A DNA stretch of 64,000 nt, from NCBI RefSeq assembly GCF_905475465.1, contig NC_062241.1, positions 11,656,001-11,720,000 of the forward strand, read 5' to 3'. How positions within the stretch are numbered: position 1 is the first letter of the stretch; every line of letters begins with the position of its first letter. Both the position numbers and the translations under genes were made by a program. The notes below the pieces were generated by a model. The model was not told the DNA's origin and did no database searches. It worked only from the letters and a program-made list of their open reading frames with translations. Below, in pieces: positions 23,361-34,711 of this stretch. This DNA comes from Pieris napi. Taxonomy: Eukaryota > Arthropoda > Insecta > Lepidoptera > Pieridae.

Positions 23361-26300
23361 ATGTTAGATTTATTTAGCATTTTTAGTAAAGGAGGTATAG
23401 TGCTTTGGTGTTTTCAAAGTACTAGCGAAATATTTTCACCATCAGTGAACGCTTTAATAAGAAATGTAATCTTACAAGTAAGTAAAATACCCGATCGCAA
23501 AGAAGCCTGCTTACGTTAATAGTATTTGGTGAAGGCCATCTACTAATCTATTTAAGTTAATTATTTTCGATTATTAATCATACACTTGATGTTTCAGGAG
23601 CGTTCGGGGAATAATTCTTATAATCATAACTCACTAACACTACAGTACAAACTGGATAATGAGTTTGAGCTGGTTTTTGTAGTCGCTTATCAGAAAATAC
23701 TACAACTATCATATGTGGATAAGTTCCTAAATGATATCCACCTAGAGTTCAGAGATAAATACAAGAATGACTTGCAAAGTGGACACTTGGCTACGGATTT
23801 TAATTTTAAAGCATCATTTGATAATGTTCTCAGACAATGTGAACAATGGGGTAAGTGATTTAAACTTTCATTACTTATCAATATATATAGCCTATTGTAT
23901 ATTTGTGCACCTATGTGTATTATGTTGAATTTGTTGCAAATCACATGTATATGTAATGAAGTAGACGCAGATGCATAATTTTTACTTCAAAGTAATGGAT
24001 AATACCATAATATAGTCACATCGTTTAATAATAAAAACAGAGCTTCTAATTAATTCTGACACCTATTTTAGCTAAGTCACAAGCAAAACTACCAAAACAG
24101 ATGAGGACTTTTGAAGACTCATTTAAATCTAAGAAAACTGTTGCGTCAATGATTGAAAGGAAAGGTGATGAAAAAAATAAGAAGACAGGTTTGTACAAGA
24201 ATTAAAATCTAGTACGAATAATAATAGAAGAATAATGTACATTCATACAAAAATTTGGTCTATTAGCATTTGATTTCAATAACTTCTATAACTTAATGTG
24301 GCATGAGTTGTGACATTTTGTATATTGTTTTGACATTTGTAGAGCAACAATAGTAAATGTAATTTAGAGGCAAGACAATTGTCAAGTCCATGCAATTCTT
24401 GACATAGTTAAGTCACAAATCTGCACTAGGGCAAATTGCCCTTGTGGACAAAGGAATTTTTTTTGCTAAGCAAGGCATGGAAATTTGTTCAAATTTATTA
24501 ATAGAATGTAAAAAAAATCATGGCGTAATTTCTTGCAAAGATATACACTTAATACTAGCTGACCTGGCAAACGTCGTTTTGCGATGTATATCATTTATGA
24601 TAAAAAATAGGGGTTGATCGTAGAGGGGTGAAAATAAGGCTTTATTTAAAAAAAAATTATTAAAATTATCTTAAAAATAAAAAAATAAAATAATTTAGGG
24701 GGATGAAAAATATATGCTGTCCGATTCTCAGACATACCCAATATGCACACAAAATTTCATGAGAATTGGTCAAGCCGTTTCGGAGGAGCTTAACTTCAAA
24801 CACCGCGACACGAGAATTTTATATATTAGATAATAAAGTAGGGTAAAACAGCTTCCATTAATTATGTAAGTAGGAACTCGGCCTTACATACATAAAAAAT
24901 GTTTTTTTACTTCAAGTTTTTTCATGTAAATGCAACTTTGTATTTTATGAGAAATACAATCTTTAAACCATTAGATAATGTAACAAAATCTGTTTTTAAA
25001 GCTTAAAATTTACTATATCAGAATTTATTTGTTATTCAATTAATTTCAGATAAAAGTACTGTTATTATATAGATTACAAAATGTTGAATTCATATTTTTT
25101 TGTTTTACAGTAAAAATAGTTGAAAATAAAAGCATAGCCAATGGTAAAGTGGAGGAGTTTGATAATGACGATGACGTCATTGTGGCTAATCGAGCCAAGC
25201 TGGCGCAAAAACTAGCTTCTAAAGGCAAAAAGGATGTTAAGTAAGTAGAAGGAAATTAACAATAGCATTATATATTATATAACAAATTAACAACTATGTT
25301 GTTTGTATAAATACTTGGATTTCCCTAGTTATTTACTTACATTTTATTCCAAATAAAATAAAAACTTAAAATCAATTACAGAATGAAACGGGCGGCCTTA
25401 TCCCTTTTAATCAATCTCTGCCAGACATCTCTAGTTGAAACAATTGTGAAAATGTAAAATAAAAGTAATGTTAATATTAATCGATACAATAAAAATAGGA
25501 GAAAACTAAAGTAAAGTTAACATGATCATTAATATCGACGGCGATTTAGAGGAATACGATTGAGTTTTAGCTTAAAGAAAAATAGTTCACCATCTCGTTT
25601 CTGAATCCCCATTCTTTTGGGTCCATCTATGGACGTAGCCCTCCTCCATATTTCTCCAAATCGACCTGATTGTAGCCAGCTTTGTATTTTGGATCTGCCT
25701 TGTCGGTAGCCAGGCGGTGTTTTGCTCTGCCAAGTTCTCCATTCAAGGTCCATGCTAGCTATATTAGTGACTTCATCGTTTACAACCATCTCTTCTTTAA
25801 TTACTTCATTACGAATACAATCGCGAAGGAACATGGCGTTTTCTATGGCTCTCTGTGCAACTATTAGTTTTCGCAAACTACTCGTTCTGACGCAACGCAA
25901 CATACATACTATCAGAATTACTATTATTAACTTGATAAATCTACAAGCTACAGGCTCTTGAATTCAGATTTGTTTCTTAAATCATATTTCTTGTATGTAT
26001 GTAGGATATTGTTTGTGACTTGCTTTAGCTATTGGGCTGTCTTATTCAATGATTTAAAAAAAGGTAACCAATTTCACCTGGATGCTTGAGATAGAGAGAT
26101 GATCTATTTAGGCTTCCGAGCTCTTTTAAATTTCGTAAGTATGTTTGTCCATTTAGTGGACTTTCTGTCATTCCGAAGTGGTGGAGGCCTGATGACCTGT
26201 AACACAAGTACTCTTACCTTTAGCAGGTATCAGTCTCACACAAAATAGCATTTTCCCTAAATAGAAGAAATACATTTATTTATAATAATATATAACTGTC

Positions 26301-29300
26301 ACTTGTTTATGAAGGAAGTTTTTGTAAGAAAATGAATATAGATTATTATTATTATTACTTAGTGGGCTGTCCAATGCTTCGCCGACTGGTTCTCGGCCTC
26401 CATTCCTTGCCCCATCGGCAATCCGTTCTTTGGGTAATGTACCCCACACATTTCTGTTTAAGCTAATACGCCCCTTTTGGTTTAATCTCTTTATTATTAA
26501 AGTCGATATCGTGGAGAAACACCGAGCGTAACCCTCTTCATAGCTCGTTGGGCTCAAATAGAACGTGATAGAAGGACTGATATAATTTCCGATTCTTTTT
26601 ATTGTAGAAAATCACCTAAAAGCCCAAAACCAGTAGTGGAGAACCGTACCAAGAAGCCCCGTGTTTGGGAACTGGGTGGTGACTCCCGCGACCTTCCTAC
26701 GTTGGACTTCAGCACTGACAAAGAGGGTGACGCTGAAGTTTCTGCCGACACACAGGTATAATAGTCCTAAATATAACACTATTAATAGATAATACCTACC
26801 TTTATTTACTATGCATTAATACGAAACTAAAAACGTGAAAGTTCTAACACGTTGAGCGGGTCAAAAAGTTTTATCACCAAATAACTGGCCACTTAAATTT
26901 ACCTTAAGAAAAATGAAATTGATTGCGTTCTTTTTATTAATTAATTGTACTTTAATCGAGATTTCGTATGTTTCTCATAAAATTGTATAGAAATGCTTTA
27001 TTCATTTAAGTAACTTGTACACTTATGGGATGTCAAAAACTAAATAATAAAAATAAAAAACATTCTAATTATATATAGATTTGAAATCAATTTCAAATCC
27101 CTTTCAGTTCAGTTCCTTTTTATTTTACTAGATACATACTTGCAAAGACATATTAATAAAAAAAAAATCGATGACATTAATTGATTATAAACACCTCTAT
27201 ACTAACTATAGGGGTCCATATTTTGTAGAAATGATTAAACGACTTTATTATAGTTGGTGGGTCAAATGACTGGTGCTATCCGTGACCTGGAGGTGGAATC
27301 TGATGATTCCAGCTCCGAAGAAGAAGAACAAGGGAAACCTAGCCCGAAGAAGACCGGTGGGATGTTCAGCATCTTCAAGGGTATGTGAATATTATCGTCA
27401 AGGGTAATAATATTCTTAAAATATATGATGCAATTGAGTTAAATATTATGAAATATAAACAAGTACTTTAGTAACTTAATCCACCTAAAACCCATTAATA
27501 TATTCATGACAATAAAACATAATTTATGTTTTAATAAAAGACATAAAAACATTATATATTTAAAATATTTATGTATATCCGTTTTTACTGCGCATTACTT
27601 TTGTAATAGGCTGAGGTTTGGTTATTGGAATTATGAATATTTGATTCGAATTTTTAAAGATAAATACTTACCAGAGTTAAAAATAACAATTTGTGTAGGT
27701 TCTATGGTTGCTAATGAATAATCTAAAAAGGTTTTCAAAATCCTATCAAATAGCTTATTGTTAATAAAATTACAGAAATGTATTTTATTGACAATAATCA
27801 CACCCATAGACTTATATCGTATGTACGTATATAATAACTCATATGATACGAACAGAAATATATAAATTAACTAAAAATTTAATTAAAATTATAACTCAGT
27901 TTAATAATAAATAATGACTGATTTAAATTGGAAGACCTATTGTAGAGTCTGTGCAGAGAACCACACCACAAGACAACGCAAGCTGTCATCTGTAATCTTT
28001 ATGTCAAAAGCTAAATCTTACCTAATCTGTGGTGATGAAATTAAAGATCCTTATATTATTTACATTTATACATTATTTTAGTATGTACAATTTAAAGACT
28101 AAATTTAGTACCAACCTCAAGAAATAAATAAATAAACAGCCTACTGATTTATTAATGGTTCTGAGTACCGATGTTTTATTAAACCCAGGTCTAGTGGGCT
28201 CTAAAGCTCTCAATGAAGAAACAATGCGTCCAGTTTTGGACAAAATGCGTGATCACCTTATCGGGAAGAACGTTGCAGCGGACATTGCCAACAAGTTGTG
28301 TGATTCTGTGGCTACCAAGCTTGATGGAAAGGTATTTAATAATTAATTAAAAAACCAAAATATAATAATTGGCCCTACAATCTTTTTCGGTCTGGGCCTC
28401 AGATTTCTGAATCTGTTTCATGATCATTTTTAAATCTAATAGGCAAGTAGGTGATCAGCCTCCAGTGCCTGACACACGCCGTCGACTTTCTGGGTCCGTT
28501 AAAGCATTGAGAATATACTTTGATTCCCGGAGAAAAACAATCTTAAATAAAAAAATAAAAATAAAAATACGTAAATAGGGACTTAATAATTATAAATGCC
28601 AAATTGTGTTACACGACTTCTGTCTATTTGTGTTATATTATTTTTTGACGTTTGACATTTGTGTTGACAGATCGGTTTCCTCTATATATCTATGCTTATC
28701 ATACATAATTATTTTAAACCAATTAGACAGGTATACCTCTATCTGTGAGAGGTAAGATGCAGACAAGACGTCTCAAAAATGCCAAGATTCAGAAACTTGA
28801 CTTATCACTAACTTATGACCGTCAAAAGAGCGTACCATTCCTAAAAGACCGGCAACGCACTCGCGACCTTTGGCATTGTATGTCCATGGGCGGCGGTATC
28901 ACTTGGCAATTGGCATCAGATAAGCCTCCTGTCTTCTATAAATAAAGTCTGCACTCCGTATTAAAAATGTATTGGATTTTGACACCTTACCATTAAATAA
29001 TGCTTTGGTGGGTTCCAACGACCTATAGTTGTATATCGTTATTTCCAGGTTCTAGGGACATTTGACAGCGTGGCTAAAACAATAAAAGCGACTCTAACTG
29101 AGTCCCTGATGCAAATATTGTCTCCGAAGCGGCGTGTGGACATCCTTCGGGACTGCCTCCACGCAAAGCAACAGGGCAGCCCGTACGTCATGTCTTTCTG
29201 TGGGGTGAGTATTTTAATGAAAATTAATTTATTAATCAATTTTAAAATAAATACCTTACATGGATTATTAATTTTTTTGGATCCAAATTTTTTGAACTAT

Positions 29301-32196
29301 CAGTTATAAGGGTTGCCTGGAAGTGTGGCTAAATAGTACAGCCGATGCACTATTTTTTTAAATTTAATATAAAAATAAAATTTGGAAAATAAAATATCGA
29401 AAATAATAACACAAAAACATGTAAGTTTTTGAAAACTTGATAAGCAACACAGAGTTGACACATATTAACCCATAGGTTTAAATAATACAAAAATAAATAT
29501 GATATATGATTTACCTATACTATAAATTATATATTCATTTCTTATAGCATTTTTAGATATCTAATTTAGAAGAAATAATAAATATCAACGGGGCAAATGC
29601 ATCAACCCGTGGTCTTGGCTTTGGATTTCTGTATCTTTTTTTTTTTAAAGACAATTCACACCAATTAACCGAGCCCCATGCTAAGCTTGTGAAGCTTGTG
29701 TTATGGGTACTAGGCAACAGATATACATACATATTATAGATAGATAGACATATAAATACATATTTAAACACCCAAGACCTAAGCACAACACCAAATGCTC
29801 ATCACATCGATGTTCGTCTCAGCCGGGGATTCGCAGTCAGGGGTACTAACCACTAGACCAATGAGTCGTCAAATCTATGTATATGTATCTGTTTGATGAT
29901 CATGTTTTTTTTAAAGAGCCAAATAGGTGATCAAAGTCAAAATCATTTATTCATATAGGTATCACAATGTACACTTATGAACGTCAAAAAAAAAAATGAT
30001 ATGCTTCTAATTTTACATTTACTGCCAGTTCTTAAATCAAGGGCGTAGAACGGAAGAGAAGAACTGGCAATAAACTCGCCTTCTGTGCCTGACAGAATTT
30101 TGGTAAATCGCGTTTACAGATTTTGATTAGTTGCTTTTTGAATAAAATGCTTTTTATTAAAGTCAGAATTATGAAACTTCACCATGTTACAAGTAGCGGC
30201 ACGAAACTCTAGCGCTGACCGTTATTGCGCAGAAGTAAAAAATAAGGTACCTGAGGGGGGCTAGCGGAATGAAGAGCGTCGATTGGCTCTCCAGTCGCAT
30301 TTTGTCCCCCGCGCGACAGTACACATGCGCAGCAATCCCCTCCACGTTTCGGCCAGCGCTAGACTTAAGGCCGATTTACATTATCTTAGTGTTTAGGAGA
30401 GTGCTTTAGGATAGTACTTTAGTTGAAACATGTAAACGCTACTTGCTTTAGTAAACGCTACGCTAAAGAACTTGCCTTTTAAGTTGTACTAAAGCACTCT
30501 CCTAAACACTAAGATAATGTAAATCGGCCTTTACGTGCCGCTGCCTATACGAACCTACGGCCGGCATTTCGCATAGCTATAATTGATTTGTGGTTCTAGG
30601 TGAACGGCGTGGGTAAATCCACGAATTTGGCAAAGATTTGCTTCTGGCTTATCGAAAACGATCTATCGGTTTTGATAGCCGCATGTGATACATTCCGAGC
30701 TGGTGCTGTTGAGCAACTGCGGACTCATATGAGGCGGCTGCTGGCCTTGCACCCGCCGAGCGCTCATAACGATAGATGCATGGTCCATTTGTATGAGAAG
30801 GGATATGGTGAGTTAAATGAACGTGTTCATTTTGATTTACTTAAGTTTTTATAAATAATGGAAGCTTCGAGAAATATGATTTTGTTGAGGCAGTGTTGCC
30901 AACTCCTAAACTTCAATTACCCATAAATATCGATTAAAACCCCTAAAAGTTTTTGTACACTTTGAGTTGTTATTGGAAATATGTATTAAATACATATAGA
31001 ATGGGGCGTTTAAAAAAAAAACATCTTATTGAATAAAGTACAGAATAGTTCTCCTATATAAATGTCCCCCTCTCAAAAATCCCATGGACATCTTGATTCC
31101 CCCAAAATTTGGAGGGAAAACCCCTAAGTTGAATCACTGTATAGAGAACTGTAATACCACAGACTAGAGAGAACAAAGATAATAAAATGAGTTAAAGACA
31201 TTTTAAGGCGCGAAATTTAAATTGACTGAATTTTGATTGAATAGGAACTCAAAACCTACCGATTTTAATGCATCATTAGAATGCTGTATAAAATTTTATT
31301 TAAAAACATTAAAAAGCAGTTGTGATGTCGGGATAGGACTCTCATGTTTTGAGGTTCAAATTAATCTAAATATTGTAGCTGTTTTTAGATTTATTACTTA
31401 ATTTTATGCTTTGAACTCTTTGTTAGGAAATTTTAAAGAAGTTTAAATTGCGTTATTTCTGGGTTTTTTTAATTCTAGTCTGGGGGTTTTCAGAAAAATA
31501 CACAACTTAATATCACTCTGCAACTACAATCATTTTGTGTCTAAATTCTGTTCAAAACATAGGGGAATACGCATTTCACTATTTAAAGTTTTAATGTGCA
31601 TTTGATTTATTGATATAAAGCATGATTTGTCTTTTAACCCGACTAACACGAAATTTCGCTGCGAATCGAACCTGGGACCTTCCTGTGATTGAAAGTAAAC
31701 AATAAAAGTACTAAATATATAAATTTGTAACAAAAGCTGGAGCGATACTGATTCTTAAATTTCAGGCAAAGACGCAGCTGGAATCGCCGCTGAGGCAATA
31801 AAGTACGCGGCAGACGCCAAAATTGACGTGGTTCTAATCGACACAGCTGGTCGTATGCAGGACAACGAGCCGCTCATGCGCGCTCTAGCCAAACTCATTA
31901 AAGTCAACCAGCCCGATTTGGTTCTATTCGTTGGCGAGGCACTTGTTGGGAATGAGGCGGTCGATCAGCTGGTTAAATTTAACCAAGCGTTGGCCGACTA
32001 CAGTTCGTCAGTTAACCCGCACGTGATTGATGGGATTGTTTTGACTAAATTCGATACGATTGACGATAAAGTTGGTGCTGCCATCTCTATGACGTATATC
32101 ACGGGACAGCCGATAGTGTTCGTTGGCACGGGGCAGACGTACACAGACTTGAAGGCTTTGAACGCGACTGCTGTTGTGCACGCGTTGATGAAGTAG
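23361..32196 (+). CDS. SrpRalpha: Signal recognition particle receptor subunit alpha, complete, 10 exons
   Basis: Exons 23361-23477, 23598-23850, 24072-24188, 25111-25240, 26608-26755, 27254-27380, 28189-28331, 29049-29204, 30600-30807 and 31766-32196 join in phase to 609 residues, in the family range of about 610-640. The protein docks SRP-ribosome complexes at the ER membrane. The N-terminal longin-like SRX domain (1-125, starting MLDLFSIFSKGGIVLWCF) binds SR beta. A charged linker follows (125-300, with DSSSEEEEQGKPSPKKTGG). The helical N domain (about 300-390) precedes the SRP GTPase: G1 GVNGVGKST (397-405), DTFRAGA (427-433), G3 DTAGR (492-496), G4 TKFD (560-563) and the closing GTGQTYTDL. 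All catalytic motifs are intact. The introns hold many mobile-element fragments. Confidence 0.97.
24553..24832 (+). mobile_element. Interspersed repeat D in SRP receptor intron 3
   Basis: Starts 'actagctgacctggcaaacg' with 'tcgttttgc', contains 'agggggatgaaaaatat' and 'tggtcaagccgtttcggagg', and ends 'cgagaattttatatattaga'. The same unit is truncated at 35353-35560 and inverted at 52629-52950. The repeat is widespread in arthropod genomes and probably a retroelement 3' end. I do not assign a clade. Confidence 0.65.
25365..25465 (-). mobile_element. LINE 3' end fragment (family C) in SRP receptor intron 4
   Basis: 'gaaacgggcggccttatccc' and 'caatctctgccagacatctc' match the copies at 2262-2375 and 43775-43935. 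Confidence 0.5.
25529..25910 (-). pseudogene. RTE-type LINE ORF C-terminal relic
   Basis: The minus-strand ORF contains LRKLIVAQRAIENAMF, LRDCIRNEVIKEEMVVNDEV and GPKRMGIQKRDGE. This is the pattern of the region after the reverse transcriptase in RTE-like LINEs (LRxLxVAQRAMERAMLG...LRDxIRN). The central part is scrambled, and no reverse transcriptase core is present. It is a dead fragment in SRP receptor intron 4, antisense to the gene. Confidence 0.6.
26345..26560 (-). pseudogene. Second RTE-type LINE tail
   Basis: On the minus strand 'gctatgaagagggttacgct' encodes AMKRVTLGVS. After frameshifts, DCRWGKEWRPRTSRRSIGQP follows, the typical C-terminus of RTE-like ORFs. It ends in a (TAA)n-type run. 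It lies about 430 bases from the first relic, in the same orientation and intron, and is probably a separate insertion because it covers an overlapping part of the ORF. Confidence 0.6.
27914..28081 (+). CDS. Short ZAD-like zinc-finger ORF in SRP receptor intron 6
   Basis: A 55-codon ORF starts MTDLNWKTYCRVCAENHTT. An N-terminal CRVC pair after a short Trp/Tyr-containing leader is how insect ZAD (zinc-finger-associated) domains begin. The second CxxC pair that completes a ZAD is missing: only one further Cys (LICGDE) is found before the stop. No acceptor or donor clearly extends the frame. It is either the relic or first exon of a ZAD zinc-finger gene carried into the intron, or chance. It is too short to be a working protein of that family. 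Confidence 0.3.
   Translation: MTDLNWKTYCRVCAENHTTRQRKLSSVIFMSKAKSYLICGDEIKDPYIIYIYTLF
28369..28497 (-). mobile_element. tRNA-derived SINE A, 5'-truncated
   Basis: Tail and body blocks are present ('tttctgaatctgtttcatga', 'aggcaagtaggtgatcagcc', 'cacgccgtcgactttctggg'), but the copy stops before the tRNA-like head. Lies in SRP receptor intron 7. Confidence 0.75.
28800..28945 (+). mobile_element. LINE 3' fragment (family A)
   Basis: 'aaaagaccggcaacgcactc', 'catgggcggcggtatcactt' and an A-rich end mark it as the terminal part of the same LINE family as 745-1032. Lies in SRP receptor intron 7. Confidence 0.7.
29637..29872 (-). mobile_element. tRNA-derived SINE B, B box deleted
   Basis: Reverse copy of the element at 41562-41818: oligo-T end, 'gacaattcacaccaatt', 'catcgatgttcgtctcagcc', then the tRNA-like head 'accactagaccaatgagtcg'. 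Compared with that copy, about 20 bases between two GGAT direct repeats are missing, which removes the Pol III B box. Lies in SRP receptor intron 8. Confidence 0.75.
29935..30095 (-). mobile_element. LINE 3' end fragment (family B)
   Basis: 'catttattcatataggtatc', 'gaacgtcaaaaa' and 'aactggcaataaactcgcc' correspond in order to 42885-43060 and, inverted, to 60985-61135. Confidence 0.55.
30195..30542. mobile_element. Inverted-repeat element interrupted by a second MITE
   Basis: The left end 'agcggcacgaaactctagcg' is an imperfect reverse complement of the right end once the inserted element 30368-30530 and one TTA are removed (right end 'ccagcgctagactta' + 'cgtgccgct'). The interior is GC-rich ('ctccagtcgcattttgtccc'). 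The outer target duplication is not clear. Lies in SRP receptor intron 8, ending 57 bases before exon 9. Confidence 0.7.
30368..30530. mobile_element. 163-bp MITE with TTA target duplication, nested
   Basis: Starts AGGCCGATTTACATTATC, ends GATAATGTAAATCGGCCT; the arms pair perfectly over more than 40 bases (through 'tagtgtttaggagagtgctt'). TTA is found immediately outside on both sides (30365-30367 and 30531-30533). A 3-bp TWA duplication is typical of PIF/Harbinger elements, so it is probably non-autonomous Harbinger-like. It sits inside the right arm of the element 30195-30542. Confidence 0.85.
30891..31139. mobile_element. hAT-like MITE in SRP receptor intron 9
   Basis: Begins CAGTGTTGCCAACTCC and ends, on the other strand, CAGTGATTCAACTTAGGGG. 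The CAGTG termini and the shared CCAACT/TCAACT block form short imperfect inverted repeats. I could not find the 8-bp target duplication expected for hAT, so the superfamily is tentative. Confidence 0.5.
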
Positions 32197-32699
32197 ATTT
32201 GGGACCGGTTTCTGGGGTTTTGGTAGATTAAGTATTTTTAGTTGATATCTCGTCATGATCGTAGAACAATGTCGGTTTTGAAAATAATCCAAAATCCACT
32301 TTTTATCATATTTGATACTTTAACTAAATATTACGGCTAATTTAAAAAAAAAACATGTGTTTTAAATTTCAAATTTATCAGTCGGTAAAGTGACGGATTT
32401 GATAGACGCTCATTGATTTTTCTAGAAAACTGTGTAATTTAATGTTATTATATTTATTTAGTTTCAAAAGATACCCTTTTGTTTGCTTGTATGGCAATTT
32501 TCATAATTACAGAATATGAATTAAAAAAGTTATGACAAAAAACTAACATGATTATATTATTATGAAATGGCTGCCCTGTAAAGTTTACTATTTGTCAGAT
32601 CCGTCATTATTCTACGACTATGACGATCTGGTTGGTAGTTTTTCAGTTGGGATTTTTCATCTTGTAATTAAAACCTTGTTTCGTTTAAAGGTTTTTAAT
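32197..32699. other. 3' flank of SRP receptor alpha
   Basis: Presumed 3' UTR and downstream DNA. An ATTAAA at 32520 is a possible poly(A) signal. No other feature is seen. Confidence 0.35.
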
Positions 32700-32850
32700 A
32701 CTTAGGGTCCTTCACTAGCGTACCAATTATTAAAAGGCCGGCAACGCTCTTACGAGCTTTCTTTCAATGTGAGTGTCCATGGGTGGCGGACATCACTTAT
32801 CATCAGTTGAGCCTCCTGCCCGTTTGCCCCGTTATATATAAAAAATAATA
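32700..32850 (+). mobile_element. LINE 3' fragment (family A)
   Basis: 'cttagggtccttcact', 'aaggccggcaacgctc', 'gtgagtgtccatgggtggcg' and 'gagcctcctgcccgtttgcc', then an A-rich end. Confidence 0.75.
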
Positions 32851-33160
32851 ATCTTTATTGGTTGAAAATGTTTTGTATCTGTAAAAATATTGTTTAATTA
32901 CTAATTAATTTGACTTTATTATTGTGAATGTATAACCTTTTCAGAAACCGGAAACTGCTTCATCCATTTGTCATCGTATTCTTGGGTATTTTAAGTATTA
33001 AATCATTATATTTTGAACCGCCGAAATAATTTCCATATTTTTGTATGTTATTTTTTTTATTCGATCACAAATTATGTATATTTTATTGTTGGTGGTAATG
33101 GATTTTATTATGTTAAATAAAAATTATTTTTCGATTATTTTGTTTTTATTTTGTTTTTTT

Positions 33161-33576
33161 GACGTGACAACGTCTAATAAATCGATGAACGCCGGCACGC
33201 ACGAAAAGTATGACTCATTGTCCCGTTACGCTCATTGTACGCTTGCGCCGCATCTATCTCTCTTCCACTCGACTTAAGGACCGATCTCGTCACCAAACTC
33301 CAAAAAAGTACATTGTTTCTTTCCATTCCTCGTCATCGTTTCTTAAAGAAGGGCGAATGGAAAAAATATATGATGGAGTTGAGTAATTTATGTATCCATT
33401 TTGAAAGATCGATACACGATTTAAATAACTTCGCTTGATAGAAAAAAAATCTAAACATAGCCAATTTTTGACACTGAATTCATTTTATGACGAAAATGTA
33501 CAGCAATTCGTGCTGGGATAGGGCCTTAAGTATGCAATACTTTCATCAATGTTTTGTTATGACGTTGTCACGTTAA
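33161..33576. mobile_element. Terminal-inverted-repeat element, non-coding
   Basis: The left end GACGTGACAACGTC is matched by the right end read on the other strand (AACGTGACAACGTC). The interior has 'gaacgccggcacgcacg' and no intact domain; the two ORFs that cross it are unrelated to known proteins. It probably belongs to an abundant non-autonomous DNA transposon family. Confidence 0.55.
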
Positions 33577-33967
33577 ACTATCGTCCGTAAACCTTTACAG
33601 ACAACCATTTTTGTATGATTTATTTCTACATAAAATTATCCGCTTATGGAGTTTTAAGAGTAGCAGTGCCTTGTTATCATAGTTCAAGGCTATTAAAATG
33701 TTTAGCAAATTTTATATTAAAGATTTCATTGCTATTAGTGAAAATTTGCTAGACGATTAAAGCACGGATACATTCCCTTTATACATTTTATAAAAAACCT
33801 AAGAGCGCTAAGTATGATAAATTGTTGCGTTGCCCCTTCCACTAGCCTTCCACATTTATTCGTATATTCCACTCTAGTGAATTCGCTTTTACTTGGTACT
33901 CTGTAAATTTCAATAGCATTCAGGATTATTTTGATATAGTACTCTTAATATCTGTAGTGTTTTTGTA

Positions 33968-34246
33968 AGGCCGGATTTAGAGGTCTGGAGGCTTCGGGCA
34001 ACAAAGGAGTGGAGGCTCCTTCGCCCCAATTTATTTTTCAAATAAAATGAACAAGTTTCAAAGTTCAGGCGAGTTTTCTAACAATAATTTATTGTGAAAC
34101 CAAGTAGATTCTTTTAGTTGTTAAAAAACATAAAATTTATCAAAAGAAAAGTTGTTTACTAGTCGGAATTTAAAACATTTTTTCCGAAGTCTCTATTGAT
34201 TGGGTCTTTCGTAGAAGTCCCGGTTCCCTTCTCTATATCCGGCCCT
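33968..34246. mobile_element. Short-TIR repeat element
   Basis: Left end AGGCCGGATTTAGAG, right end CTCTATATCCGGCCCT: reverse complements with two differences. It contains 'ggcttcgggcaac'. TA lies next to both ends and might be the target duplication. Tentative. Confidence 0.4.
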
Positions 34247-34476
34247 AGTCGTGATCCCGGTTGGGTGTTATTGTACCGGTGCTCTATAATCTTTGAAATT
34301 TCTTTATAATCTATGTTGATTGGAATCGGCAGCAAAATTACAGACAGAAAATTTGACAATCGTTGTATTAATGAAAGTTAAACACATGTATTGTTTGTAT
34401 ACTTAGCTTACTGGCTTACCAGATACATACTATATTCAGTAGATTTATATCTGTTAAGCTAATAACATAGTAAATA

Positions 34477-34709
34477 CAGTTATCCTTCCAATAACACGGT
34501 AGATTGGTTCCACGTTTTAGGAGTATTAAGAATATTAAAAAAAATGTAATTAACGAAATATATACGTACAAATCATTATGAATGTCGCATTACAGAAATA
34601 TAACGTGTGCAATTCCCGCGTTATATGGGGTACATACCCTGTTATACGCGGGCCTGAAATCGCGTCATATAATGCGTTATAGAGTACCGTGTTATAAGGG
34701 GGTTTACTG
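34477..34709. mobile_element. Pogo/mariner-like MITE with TA target duplication
   Basis: The left end CAGTTATCCTTCCAATAACA and the right end, reversed, CAGTAAACCCCCTTATAACA share the CAGT start and the (T)ATAACACGG block. TA is directly outside both ends (34475-34476 and 34710-34711). The termini look like pogo-class Tc1/mariner TIRs. It has no transposase frame. Confidence 0.7.
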
Positions 34710-34711
34710 TA

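Noticed and set aside
31650..31705. tRNA-like B box (AGGTTCGATTC on the minus strand)
   Set aside because: There is no convincing A box or cloverleaf; at best it is a remnant of a SINE.
33041..33438. Two plus-strand ORFs of 67 and 78 codons
   Set aside because: Both cross the inverted-repeat element 33161-33576 and resemble no protein; taken as chance ORFs in a repeat.
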